Origin: an uncultured bacterium | GTDB lineage: Bacteria; Patescibacteriota; Minisyncoccia; Phycocordibacterales; PALSA-1337 | Length of the DNA: 10,750 nucleotides | Assembly: GCA_903868845.1 (NCBI GenBank) | Contig: CAIPWS010000077.1 | Coordinates: forward strand, 1-10,750 | Direction: 5' to 3' | Program-made: the position numbers and the translations under genes | Shown: piece after piece, positions 1 through 6,187 of the stretch | How positions within the stretch are numbered: position 1 is the first letter of the stretch | How the letters are laid out: every line of letters begins with the position of its first letter | The notes under the pieces: generated by a model | Told to the model about the DNA's origin: nothing | What the model saw: the letters and a program-made list of their open reading frames with translations, nothing else | The model's database searches: none

Positions 1-1702
1 TATTTTCTCTTTTCAGAACCTCCTCCACTGCCCTGACATTTTCAAGAGAAACATTTGGGTCCTTTGCCCCTTGAACTATCAAAAGCTGTCCTTCGATATT
101 TTTTATAAAATTTATAGGAGAACCGTTATGATATCTTTCTGGAACATCCGAAGGCGTTCCGCCCATCATTTCCTCACTATAGCCTCTCAAATCAGGGCGA
201 GTTGTATTGTAATCGACGACAAGATCAGTCATTCCACAGATCGGTATTGAAGCAGCGATATATTTCTTCGAAAAATGTGTGATAGCAAACCATGATGAAT
301 ATCCTCCGTACGAAGTGCCTGTAATACCAATCTTACCCTCTTCTGCAATACCATCTTTTATAAGTGCTTTGACTCCTTCTACGATATCATCCTGCTCCTT
401 ACCACCCCATCCTCCTAGCTTGATAGCGTCTTGATATGAAAGATTGAAGCCTGTGCTTCCTCTGTAGTTTGGATCTAAAACGTTGAATCCTTGAGATACG
501 AAAAATTGAATATCCTTATCCCACACATCTTCACTGTGTGCTGTCGGACCACCATGAACAAGAACAACTGTTCCAAGTACAGGAATACCTGATTTACAAC
601 GATACAGCCAGCCTTGAATCTTCAAACCATCGACCGAATTCCAAGTATAATTTTCCGCTTTTACGAGATCATCGACTGAATAATCGACTCTCTCAAATAC
701 ATTTGTAATACTACGAATTATCTTGTCACTATCATGTAACACCAACTCTGCAGGCTGTAGTGAATTATAATATCTGCTGATCCAGACATTATCGGAAATC
801 TGTGCAAGTGGTATCAAAGTTTTAGCTCCAGGAAAAATGGTCTCATTTTCGGATGATGTGTCGTATAGTGAAAAAATACTTCGAGCATTCACGACTTCAT
901 CTATGACAATATCCGTAGATCCAGGAGGAACGTACGCGTCTTCAATATTTCTCTTCTCGTCATCGACGATCCATTTTATGGACTTTTTTGAAATGTTATA
1001 CACGCCTACTTTCCTATATGTCTCCTGTTCAGCAACAAATACTATATCTTCACCATTTGTATGCCATGAGACAGATATTTTGGCTTTGTCACCGAAATTC
1101 AATATCTCCTTATCTTCTTTGCCGTAAATATCCACCATCCAAATTTGTTCACCTTGTGGATTTACATCACTCTTCCTATAAATAATATGGGTACCTTGCT
1201 TGTTCAAGAGCGGCTTTAGATAACAAGGTTTCAGTGGCTGTGCAAGCATCAGTTTTTCTCCAGTCTTCAGGTCGTGTCTATAAATGATAGTTGGTTCTAT
1301 CTCTCGCGCATTTTCAAAATCGTAATTTGCTCCGTAGACCAAATATTTTCCATCTGCAGTTATCTGGCCTCCACGTGTGAAATATGATGGATGCTCTTCT
1401 GTAATTATCGTTGCTTTTCCCGTGCCGATATCGACTCTGTATAAACAATATCTTTCATCGCCATCATAATCATGATTTACAACTATAAAACGACTATCTT
1501 CAGTCCATGAAAGTATTGTGGTGTTTTGTTTGAAATCAGTAAGTTTTCTTGGTCTATCAGGCTTGTCTAGAGCTGCTATATAGACATCAGCATACTTACC
1601 GACATTGGACCAAACCCAAACAACCCACTTGAGATCTGGGCTTACTTTCACACTCTTGAGACGAGGTGTTTTCAGAAATGAGTCGAGAATGTTTGTAGGC
1701 AT
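1..1702 (-). CDS. S9 family peptidase (prolyl oligopeptidase / acylaminoacyl-peptidase-like), C-terminus cut off by window edge
   Basis: Serine peptidase of the prolyl oligopeptidase family, expected to cleave short peptides or acylated N-termini. Reading the minus strand from ATG at 1702 gives MPTNILDSFLKTPRLKS and about 567 residues with no stop before the edge. Residues from about 1 to 330 look like the beta-propeller (repeated strands such as SPDLKWVVWVW and TADGKYLVYG). The rest is an alpha/beta hydrolase: VLVHGGPTAHSEDVWD is the oxyanion region, GTSYGG carries the nucleophile Ser464, and QGAKDPNV carries the acid Asp548. The catalytic His should lie just beyond base 1, so the protein is probably only some tens of residues longer. 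No signal peptide is visible, so it is likely cytoplasmic. It lies 31 bases downstream of the RhuM gene. A TATAAT hexamer (1723-1728) precedes the start, but no Shine-Dalgarno or good -35 is seen. The family is confident; the peptide specificity is not. Confidence 0.93.
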   Translation of the reverse strand, partial: MPTNILDSFLKTPRLKSVKVSPDLKWVVWVWSNVGKYADVYIAALDKPDRPRKLTDFKQNTTILSWTEDSRFIVVNHDYDGDERYCLYRVDIGTGKATIITEEHPSYFTRGGQITADGKYLVYGANYDFENAREIEPTIIYRHDLKTGEKLMLAQPLKPCYLKPLLNKQGTHIIYRKSDVNPQGEQIWMVDIYGKEDKEILNFGDKAKISVSWHTNGEDIVFVAEQETYRKVGVYNISKKSIKWIVDDEKRNIEDAYVPPGSTDIVIDEVVNARSIFSLYDTSSENETIFPGAKTLIPLAQISDNVWISRYYNSLQPAELVLHDSDKIIRSITNVFERVDYSVDDLVKAENYTWNSVDGLKIQGWLYRCKSGIPVLGTVVLVHGGPTAHSEDVWDKDIQFFVSQGFNVLDPNYRGSTGFNLSYQDAIKLGGWGGKEQDDIVEGVKALIKDGIAEEGKIGITGTSYGGYSSWFAITHFSKKYIAASIPICGMTDLVVDYNTTRPDLRGYSEEMMGGTPSDVPERYHNGSPINFIKNIEGQLLIVQGAKDPNVSLENVRAVEEVLKREN

Positions 1703-1733
1703 TTTTGTGATGATTAATGCAAATTATAATGAC

Positions 1734-2669
1734 TTATTGTAATCGTAACCTATTGTATCTCTCCAACTCTGTTCTAACTTTTTGCTCCATATCTTTACGA
1801 GATACATTTCCTGAATTACTCAATATTTCTTTATCATTCAATACCAGAAAAGCATCTAATTTGTCTATCCAGTTTTTCATATACATTACACGTCTTTCTA
1901 TACTCTGCAATTCAGCAAAGGATAGAAATTGCTCCACCAAAAGATTCAACCTCTTCAATTCTATCTCTTCTAAATAATTTTTAGCTATCTCTGCCTGATC
2001 TCTTGTTATTATATTACCTTTCCAACTCATGAGTCCCATATTAACTTTTTCACTATTAATTCTATTGGTAATAATCTCTGAAGCTGTTAAACCGGTAATC
2101 GCGTAGTGAAATTTATTTTGAACTGTAGCAAAGAACTGCTTGGCATAGTCCAACTTTGGATTGTAGTCTGCACTTGTAGCAAAAACGTCTCTGACCTTTT
2201 CATAAAAATTCTTTTCAGATGTTCGTATCTTCCTAACACGCTCACCAAACTCATCGAAATATCCTTTAGTCACTTTACCTTCCGATAGGCGATCATCATC
2301 CATAGTGAAACCCTTAACTATATACTCCTTCAATCTTTGGGTTGCCCAAATGCGAAATTGAGTACCCCTAATTGAATTTACTCGGTAGCCAACAGAAATA
2401 ATTACATCGAGATTGTAATAGTTCGTTGGTTTTGTAGTCTTTTTAGAAAGTTCGGAATTTCCGAATTTTCTCATAGTTTGTTCGGAAATAAGCTCATTTT
2501 CAGCATAAACATTTTGAATATGCTCGTTTATAGTAGATTTTGACTTATCAAAAAGTACTGACATCTGATCTTGAGTAAGCCATACCGTATCATTTTCAAG
2601 ATAAACATTTACTTTAATGCGTCCATCCTCGGTATTATATATAATAATTTGATCATTCTTCTTATTCAT
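1734..2669 (-). CDS. rhuM: RhuM family protein (virulence RhuM-like, putative DNA-binding)
   Basis: The 311 residues read almost end to end as a RhuM-family protein, named after a gene of the Salmonella SPI-3 island. The biochemical role of the family is not firmly known. The N-terminus (about 9-60) has the family opening IIYNTEDG, then WLTQDQMSVLF and a helix-turn-helix-like stretch KSTINEHIQNVY. The core YNLDVIISVGYRVNS followed by RGTQFRIWATQRLKEYIVKGF (about 86-121) is the most diagnostic part. Then come RKIRTSEKNFYEKVRDVFATS, FFATVQNKFHYAITG and MGLMSWKG, and a C-terminal helical part with MYMKNWIDKLDAFL. Length is slightly below the usual 330-345 residues but no motif is missing. The ATG lies 3 bases after the stop of the DHH gene, so the two are probably cotranscribed. 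The only plausible ribosome binding site is a GGAG inside the end of that gene. RhuM genes are often found in accessory or defence-type regions, so transfer is possible. Confidence 0.92.
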   Translation of the reverse strand: MNKKNDQIIIYNTEDGRIKVNVYLENDTVWLTQDQMSVLFDKSKSTINEHIQNVYAENELISEQTMRKFGNSELSKKTTKPTNYYNLDVIISVGYRVNSIRGTQFRIWATQRLKEYIVKGFTMDDDRLSEGKVTKGYFDEFGERVRKIRTSEKNFYEKVRDVFATSADYNPKLDYAKQFFATVQNKFHYAITGLTASEIITNRINSEKVNMGLMSWKGNIITRDQAEIAKNYLEEIELKRLNLLVEQFLSFAELQSIERRVMYMKNWIDKLDAFLVLNDKEILSNSGNVSRKDMEQKVRTELERYNRLRLQ

Positions 2670-2672
2670 ATT

Positions 2673-3599
2673 TTATATCATCTCCAACAACTTCTTCCTT
2701 ATCTCTTTCCTCAACCAGAGTTTGTCTGTGACTCCAACATCTCCGTCAAAATCAATCTTGATGATCTTTTTGAGAAGTTCTTTGATCTTCTCACTTTCTG
2801 TGTACATATAATTTCTCTTTTCAGAAATAGAAGGAATACTGACAAACCAGTCTGGATGTCCAAACTTTTGTAAAGCTGCTTTCAACTCATCCTTGTGACC
2901 TTTTATAAATGAACTAGCATCCCAAAGCTCCAACTGTCCCATGACCACAGGAAAAGGAACTTTCTCTATGTGGAGAGTTTTCGTGTCGTTTGCTATAGCA
3001 TTGCCAACATTATGAAAAATGTCTTTTTCGACTTCACTGAAATACTGCTTAGCCCAGTCGGTAGGTAAATTTATATATTTCTTGAGTTCGTCATATGCTT
3101 TCACATCCCTTTCTGTAGTTACTGCTGATCCAAAGTCCAAAGTGTTTGAGAGAATAGCAATAGTAAGAAGATTGGCACTTTCGTGACTTATCTTATTCTC
3201 AAATCCTCGCTTTTTATATTGATCCCATATGAGAGTTGCACAAGCACCGACATATTCGACATGGGAATTATCACCTAGCTTCTCATTCCAGAAATCTTGA
3301 AAACCAAATCTATGATCATACACTTCGACTATATTTTCTGGTTTAACAAATTTCGCAACATGAACTAGTTCAGAAATGTCGACGAGTACAACCGGAGAAT
3401 CTGCAGAACTTGGCTGGGTCTGGTATTTGATATTCCACGAAAGAATAGTTGGCGTAATACTACTATTCAAAACTCCCGGCAAAACGACTTCGTTTGATTT
3501 ACCTTCAAGTTTGAGTAATTCTGAGTAAGCAACTGCGCATGCAAAAGCATCTATATCTGCGAATGTTTCTCCAGCTGTGATGATTGTGGTAGGCATCAT
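2673..3599 (-). CDS. DHH-DHHA2 phosphoesterase of Prune / PPX1 / family II pyrophosphatase type, atypical active site
   Basis: A 308-residue two-domain DHH protein; relatives hydrolyse pyrophosphate, short polyphosphate or nucleotide phosphodiesters with divalent metal. Motif I is GETFADIDAF (Asp15, Asp17), resembling the GNE-S-AD-x-D form of yeast PPX1 and animal Prune more than the GHxNPDxD of bacterial pyrophosphatases. Motif II is VLVDIS (Asp74). Motif III is YDHR (95-97), the Prune-type variant of DHH. GACATLIWDQY (118-128) matches the family's G-S/A-x-A-T stretch. In motif IV the usual S-D-T is S-N-T (Asn152), so one expected metal ligand is missing. The DHHA2 part (about 195-308) ends in LWLRKEIRKKLLEMI, comparable to the basic SRKKQ region that binds phosphate. 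Two ATGs stand in tandem at the start; the first is used here. An extended -10 (3620-3628) lies upstream, and no Shine-Dalgarno is seen. Activity and substrate are uncertain. Confidence 0.85.
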   Translation of the reverse strand: MMPTTIITAGETFADIDAFACAVAYSELLKLEGKSNEVVLPGVLNSSITPTILSWNIKYQTQPSSADSPVVLVDISELVHVAKFVKPENIVEVYDHRFGFQDFWNEKLGDNSHVEYVGACATLIWDQYKKRGFENKISHESANLLTIAILSNTLDFGSAVTTERDVKAYDELKKYINLPTDWAKQYFSEVEKDIFHNVGNAIANDTKTLHIEKVPFPVVMGQLELWDASSFIKGHKDELKAALQKFGHPDWFVSIPSISEKRNYMYTESEKIKELLKKIIKIDFDGDVGVTDKLWLRKEIRKKLLEMI

Positions 3600-3619
3600 T
3601 TTGTTAATTTTGTCGCTTC

Positions 3620-3628
3620 ATAATAACA
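3620..3628 (-). promoter_or_regulatory. Possible extended -10 promoter of the DHH-RhuM operon
   Basis: Minus strand TGTTATTAT, a TGn extension plus TATTAT, 20 bases before the first ATG at 3599 and just after the 3643-3671 hairpin. No -35 match is seen. Confidence 0.4.
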
Positions 3629-3642
3629 CATATACGACAAGA

Positions 3643-3671
3643 GGTACGGAGGGATTTTCCCTCTCCGTACC
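3643..3671 (-). terminator. Hairpin after the 149-residue gene, possible terminator
   Basis: GGTACGGAG (3643-3651) and CTCCGTACC (3663-3671) pair over 9 bases; GGA and TCC add three more pairs with a two-base bulge and a TTT loop. It starts 3 bases after the stop at 3675. The minus-strand tail is only weakly T-rich (TCTTGTCGT), so it may be an attenuator or RNA-stabilising stem instead of a strong terminator. Confidence 0.6.
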
Positions 3672-3674
3672 CCA

Positions 3675-4124
3675 TCAATCATCATTAATTTTGACTCGTG
3701 TAAACTCAGACGTTATTCTTTTTACCAAGTTTAGGAGCATCTTCCAATCTCTCTCACCGGTAAATGTCCAGCAAGTCTTATCTGCTACCATAACTGAACC
3801 ATCTTTTAGGAGTTCTACGTAGACAGTATTTTCGTCAGCTGGCACAAACATTCCTAAACATTTGATCGGACCACCTTCATAATCAAGGATCAGTGACGCT
3901 GAAACCCGATAATCTCCAGCATCTTCATCGACTAGAACATCTTTGTCTGCCAATACATACTCAAAAAATCCATCACAGAATTCCAGCATGCACCGAGCTT
4001 CAATCAATGTTCTGACGACTGTTACGTCATGACCTTCTAGCTCCACTTTTGGTCCACGGGGTAGATACTCCAATTCTTCGTCCTCATCTATATTACTATA
4101 GACACAAAGTATTCTATGCTTCAT
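3675..4124 (-). CDS. Hypothetical protein, possibly a degenerate receiver-like domain
   Basis: I do not recognise this 149-residue, acidic, soluble protein. The first 65 residues alternate strand and helix as in CheY-like receivers: HRILCVYSN, then GHDVTVVRTLIEARCMLEF, then FFEYVLADKDVLVDEDAG, where the Asp of LADKD falls near the usual phosphoacceptor place. The acidic pair normally found after strand 1 is absent, so phosphotransfer is doubtful. The second half looks strand-rich (KCLGMFVPADENTVYVEL, then DGSVMVADKTCWTF) and ends in a helix, KMLLNLVKRITSEF. There is no membrane segment or signal peptide. The start is unusually well supported: GGGAGGTG lies just upstream of ATG, with the GGAGG core 6 bases away, while most neighbours have no Shine-Dalgarno. 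A strong hairpin follows 3 bases after the stop, so it may form its own transcription unit or the end of the kinase-ASCH one. It is certainly a gene; its function is unknown. Confidence 0.8.
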   Translation of the reverse strand: MKHRILCVYSNIDEDEELEYLPRGPKVELEGHDVTVVRTLIEARCMLEFCDGFFEYVLADKDVLVDEDAGDYRVSASLILDYEGGPIKCLGMFVPADENTVYVELLKDGSVMVADKTCWTFTGERDWKMLLNLVKRITSEFTRVKINDD

Positions 4125-4128
4125 GCTT

Positions 4129-4136
4129 CACCTCCC
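4129..4136 (-). promoter_or_regulatory. Strong Shine-Dalgarno site of the 149-residue hypothetical gene
   Basis: Reads GGGAGGTG on the minus strand, with its GGAGG core 6 bases before the ATG at 4124. It fixes that start and stands out because most other genes here lack such a site. Confidence 0.85.
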
Positions 4137-4179
4137 TTCTATAGTCAAAACTATCACACGATATAATGATTGTCGAATA

Positions 4180-4536
4180 CTAAACAAGCTTAACCTCAAT
4201 AGCATATATACCAAACTTAGGTATGTTCTCTCTATATTCTTCAAAAACTGTATTATATCTTTCTATAGCTTCTTCAATGCCAAGTCCTGAGGAAAGTGTG
4301 TTTCTTGTTCCCTCTGCCTCAAGCAAAGACCTGACGTCTGGATAATTTCTTACACCCAAAATATTCACTCTCATCGTCTCATTGTCTGAATTATTGGTAA
4401 ACGTGATCGTATCGCCAACATTCAACTTGTCATATGGAGTTTTATCCCAACTTGTTGGCACTCTAGTCTCAATTCTCTTTGTTCCAGCCTTTATAGCTTT
4501 GAACGGTCTGTCATTGAGATCAATATTGTAATTCAT
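4180..4536 (-). CDS. ASCH domain protein (PUA-like fold, putative RNA- or nucleoside-binding)
   Basis: A 118-residue single-domain protein of the ASCH superfamily, a PUA-related beta-barrel thought to bind RNA or modified nucleosides; one member (YqfB) is an N4-acetylcytidine amidohydrolase. The signature is at the N-terminus: PFKAIKAGTKRIETRV (about 11-26), matching the family pattern of a hydrophobic residue, I, G-x-K, then E-x-R. It is followed by the barrel strand GDTITFTN (about 42-49). VNILGVRNYPDVRSLLEAEG and the closing strand FGIYAIEVKLV complete the fold, and length is normal for a stand-alone ASCH protein. It begins 4 bases after the stop of the P-loop kinase gene, so the two are almost surely cotranscribed. 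No Shine-Dalgarno is visible. Fold assignment is good; the enzymatic or RNA target cannot be given from sequence. Confidence 0.82.
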   Translation of the reverse strand: MNYNIDLNDRPFKAIKAGTKRIETRVPTSWDKTPYDKLNVGDTITFTNNSDNETMRVNILGVRNYPDVRSLLEAEGTRNTLSSGLGIEEAIERYNTVFEEYRENIPKFGIYAIEVKLV

Positions 4537-4540
4537 ATAT

Positions 4541-5020
4541 TTAAATTAATTTTGACATAATACATTCAGCAGTTTCTTCAGGCGTCTGATTTGAATTGTC
4601 TATGACTTCGCCGAAGGTCGGCGCGTTGATTCCAATCTTATAATGATGTTTAATCCTCTCTCTTTCCCAATCATCGAGTTCTCTCTCACCCCTATTGGTT
4701 AGAGCCTTATCCATCTTTGGTGACAAAGTGAAAGTGTAAATTTTACTATTCAAATCCTTCAAATTATCCATCATGAAATGATAATTCTTTTCTGACAGTG
4801 GATACGGAACTACTACATCCAAACCATTCTTAGAAAAATTCTTGATTACAGAAATTGCATTTTCCAGATTTATTGGCACTGCCTTATCTATCGGCATCCA
4901 GTCAATCATAGAACGAAGAGTGTCAATTTCAAGCAAAGCAATATTAGGGATCTTCTTAGCCAAGATCCTAGCGACCGTAGACTTACCAGCATTGATTGTT
5001 CCGTTAAGTAGTATGATCAT
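4541..5020 (-). CDS. Small P-loop kinase / AAA family ATPase
   Basis: A 159-residue nucleoside-triphosphate-binding protein of the small kinase type (AAA_33, shikimate- or gluconate-kinase-like), probably phosphorylating a small molecule in the cytoplasm. The Walker A loop GTINAGKST starts at residue 7 from ATG at 5020, with Lys13 and Ser14 binding phosphate. LLEIDTLRSMIDW supplies the acceptor-side Asp. DVVVPYPLSEKN is the strand-3 region. RGERELDDWERERIKHHY is an arginine-rich lid that probably closes on ATP. The frame continues upstream to a GTG at 5068, adding 16 residues, but that extension is hydrophobic, lies in a small hairpin and has no family counterpart I know; P-loop kinases usually start just before the first strand, as MIILLNG does here. 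The substrate is not predictable. It is followed after 4 bases by the ASCH gene. Confidence 0.8.
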   Translation of the reverse strand: MIILLNGTINAGKSTVARILAKKIPNIALLEIDTLRSMIDWMPIDKAVPINLENAISVIKNFSKNGLDVVVPYPLSEKNYHFMMDNLKDLNSKIYTFTLSPKMDKALTNRGERELDDWERERIKHHYKIGINAPTFGEVIDNSNQTPEETAECIMSKLI

Positions 5021-5052
5021 GTGAAATAAAGGGTGCCTAAATAATAGCACAT

Positions 5053-5075
5053 CATCAAGATTGTACACCTTGATG
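5053..5075. repeat. Small inverted repeat at the upstream end of the kinase gene
   Basis: CATCAAG (5053-5059) and CTTGATG (5069-5075) form a 7-base-pair stem around a 9-base loop. There is no T-run on either side, so it is not a classic terminator. It covers the alternative GTG start of the kinase and may affect its translation or be accidental. Confidence 0.4.
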
Positions 5076-5136
5076 TTATATCCGAAGGCACAATCCCAAC
5101 GAGACTTGAGTGCCCAGGGCTTTCATTAAAATAATA

Positions 5137-5652
5137 CTACTTGAATATCATTGATCCACTGTCAAACTTCAATCCTAGAATCAATTCTCCTTTGGAAGTA
5201 AAGTGATAGCTCTGTACAGCACCCAAGTCCTTAGAAAAATCAGCCTCTTGAGAACCTTCACAATACATAAGAGTAGACATCATCTTGGTAAATGTAATCA
5301 TGCCGCCATTTACTACATATTCCCCACCAGCACCATTACAATCAGTTGTAGCAGAGAAGGTATTCGATGTGTTGAAAGTTAGAGTGAATCTATTTTGAAC
5401 TCGAGGAACTGTTGTTGAGCCGTTGTTATATATCGTATCGATCCAATTCCACGTCTTCATACCGAGCGTCATCATGGCTGGATTGGTCTCGCCTTCAAAA
5501 TTCTGTGCCACTTCGCCGAATTGCATAGTCTTTGGATCGAGCAGTAACCAGAGACTTTTACCTACCGACGGAGGAGTAACAAAACTTTCTCCTGGAGCAC
5601 GATCGGCATAATTCACAACTATAACTTTTGGGGTCATTGGGTTCTGCGACAT
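5137..5652 (-). CDS. META domain protein, C-terminal part of an interrupted gene
   Basis: The 171 residues hold a complete META domain (HslJ-like, an eight-stranded extracytoplasmic fold of unclear molecular role). It begins at MKTWNWIDTIY (about 65) and shows RFTLTFNTSNTFSATTDCNG, GGEYVVNGGMITFTKMMS, TLMYCEGSQEADFS and a final strand GELILGLKFDSGSMIFK. The family-typical DCNG and YCEGSQE segments bring Cys105 and Cys131, a possible disulfide pair outside the cell. Residues 9-50 (KVIVVNYADRAPGESF, then GKSLWLLLDPKTMQFGEV) form the linker. The same frame continues upstream without a break to a TAA at 5698-5700 and then to the membrane-anchored half starting at 6057, so this is very likely the second half of one 306-codon gene. 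Its ATG at 5652 has no Shine-Dalgarno, and the segment alone lacks a signal peptide, so as an independent product it would be mislocalised. Confidence 0.75.
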   Translation of the reverse strand: MSQNPMTPKVIVVNYADRAPGESFVTPPSVGKSLWLLLDPKTMQFGEVAQNFEGETNPAMMTLGMKTWNWIDTIYNNGSTTVPRVQNRFTLTFNTSNTFSATTDCNGAGGEYVVNGGMITFTKMMSTLMYCEGSQEADFSKDLGAVQSYHFTSKGELILGLKFDSGSMIFK

Positions 5653-5697
5653 CTCAGTTGTTTGTGGAGCAATACGATCACCAAGTAGAAGACCTTG

Positions 5698-5700
5698 TTA
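5698..5700 (-). other. In-frame TAA interrupting the membrane-anchored META protein gene
   Basis: The minus strand reads from ATG 6057 to TAG 5137-5139 in one frame (307 codons) with only this stop inside. After the TAA the frame continues QGLLLGDRIAPQTTE and then the META half. Coding-like sequence right across the stop argues for a single substitution, a sequencing error or readthrough rather than two natural genes. A TCA-to-TAA change would be enough. Confidence 0.8.
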
Positions 5701-6057
5701 GCCGATGTATCCATTTGGTGTATTCAGAGCCGCCACAACGTAATAAAAAGTACCACTGCCACCAGTATTCTGAGTCAAAATAAAAGCACTGTCTGGCCTA
5801 CCATCGCCATTCAAATCAGACGTCACCGCATTACCAAAATATCGAGTGATTATCTTTTCTGCAGATCCAGGAATGGTAATCTCCGATATTCCATTAACCA
5901 ATGTCACTTTCTGATTTTCAATTATGTAGGAAGAATTTTCCAGACTATTTGCTGATTTACTGACAGATACAGTCGACAATGAGTATACAAGCCACGTAAC
6001 GATAATTATGACAAATACTATAATAACAGACGCAATGATAATTATTTTTTTATTCAT
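5698..6057 (-). CDS. Membrane-anchored N-terminal part of the interrupted META protein (FG-GAP-like segment)
   Basis: A 119-residue product with positively charged MNKK followed by a long hydrophobic segment (about 5-26, IIIIASVIIVFVIIIVTWLV). This is a signal anchor with no lipobox Cys, so the rest should face outward. Residues 40-75 (YIIENQKVTLVNGISEITIPGS) are strand-rich. SDLNGDGRPDSAFILTQ (80-96) contains DxNxDGxxD, a calcium-binding loop as in FG-GAP or EF-hand-like repeats. GGSGTFYYVVAALNTPNGYIG is followed at once by TAA. The same frame then carries on into the META domain, so the intact protein would be about 306 residues: anchor, calcium loop, META. I recall this combination as common in candidate-phylum bacteria but cannot check that here. 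The start is the only ATG before the hydrophobic segment; no Shine-Dalgarno is seen. Confidence 0.78.
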   Translation of the reverse strand: MNKKIIIIASVIIVFVIIIVTWLVYSLSTVSVSKSANSLENSSYIIENQKVTLVNGISEITIPGSAEKIITRYFGNAVTSDLNGDGRPDSAFILTQNTGGSGTFYYVVAALNTPNGYIG

Positions 6058-6162
6058 AAGATAAAGCCGTCTGGACGGTGAAAATATTTCAATTTGTGGA
6101 AATTTGCTGGTAATCTAGGAATGTCACTAAATATTATATGTTGCTAATTATACTCTTTTTTG

Positions 6163-6180
6163 TTCGAGTCTCAGGGGGGG
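6163..6180 (+). repeat. Intergenic TTCGAG motif ending in a seven-G run
   Basis: Reads TTCGAGTCTCAGGGGGGG on the plus strand, 8 bases from the stop of the GT4 gene. It resembles the end of a tRNA T-arm but the pairing partner is missing. It aligns loosely with TTCGAGACCTAAGTGGGG at the inverted repeat near 10131-10148 on the minus strand. Confidence 0.35.
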
Positions 6181-6187
6181 CTAAATT

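Noticed and set aside
837..1185. Plus-strand open frames inside the S9 peptidase gene
   Set aside because: They are antisense to a well-supported gene with clear family motifs and have no motif of their own.
5021..5068. N-terminal extension of the P-loop kinase from GTG 5068
   Set aside because: No Shine-Dalgarno, the codons fall in a small hairpin, and the P-loop fold starts naturally at the ATG at 5020.
6174..6180. Seven-G run as a phase-variation switch
   Set aside because: It lies after the GT4 stop and far from any start or well-formed promoter, so slippage would not alter an obvious product.
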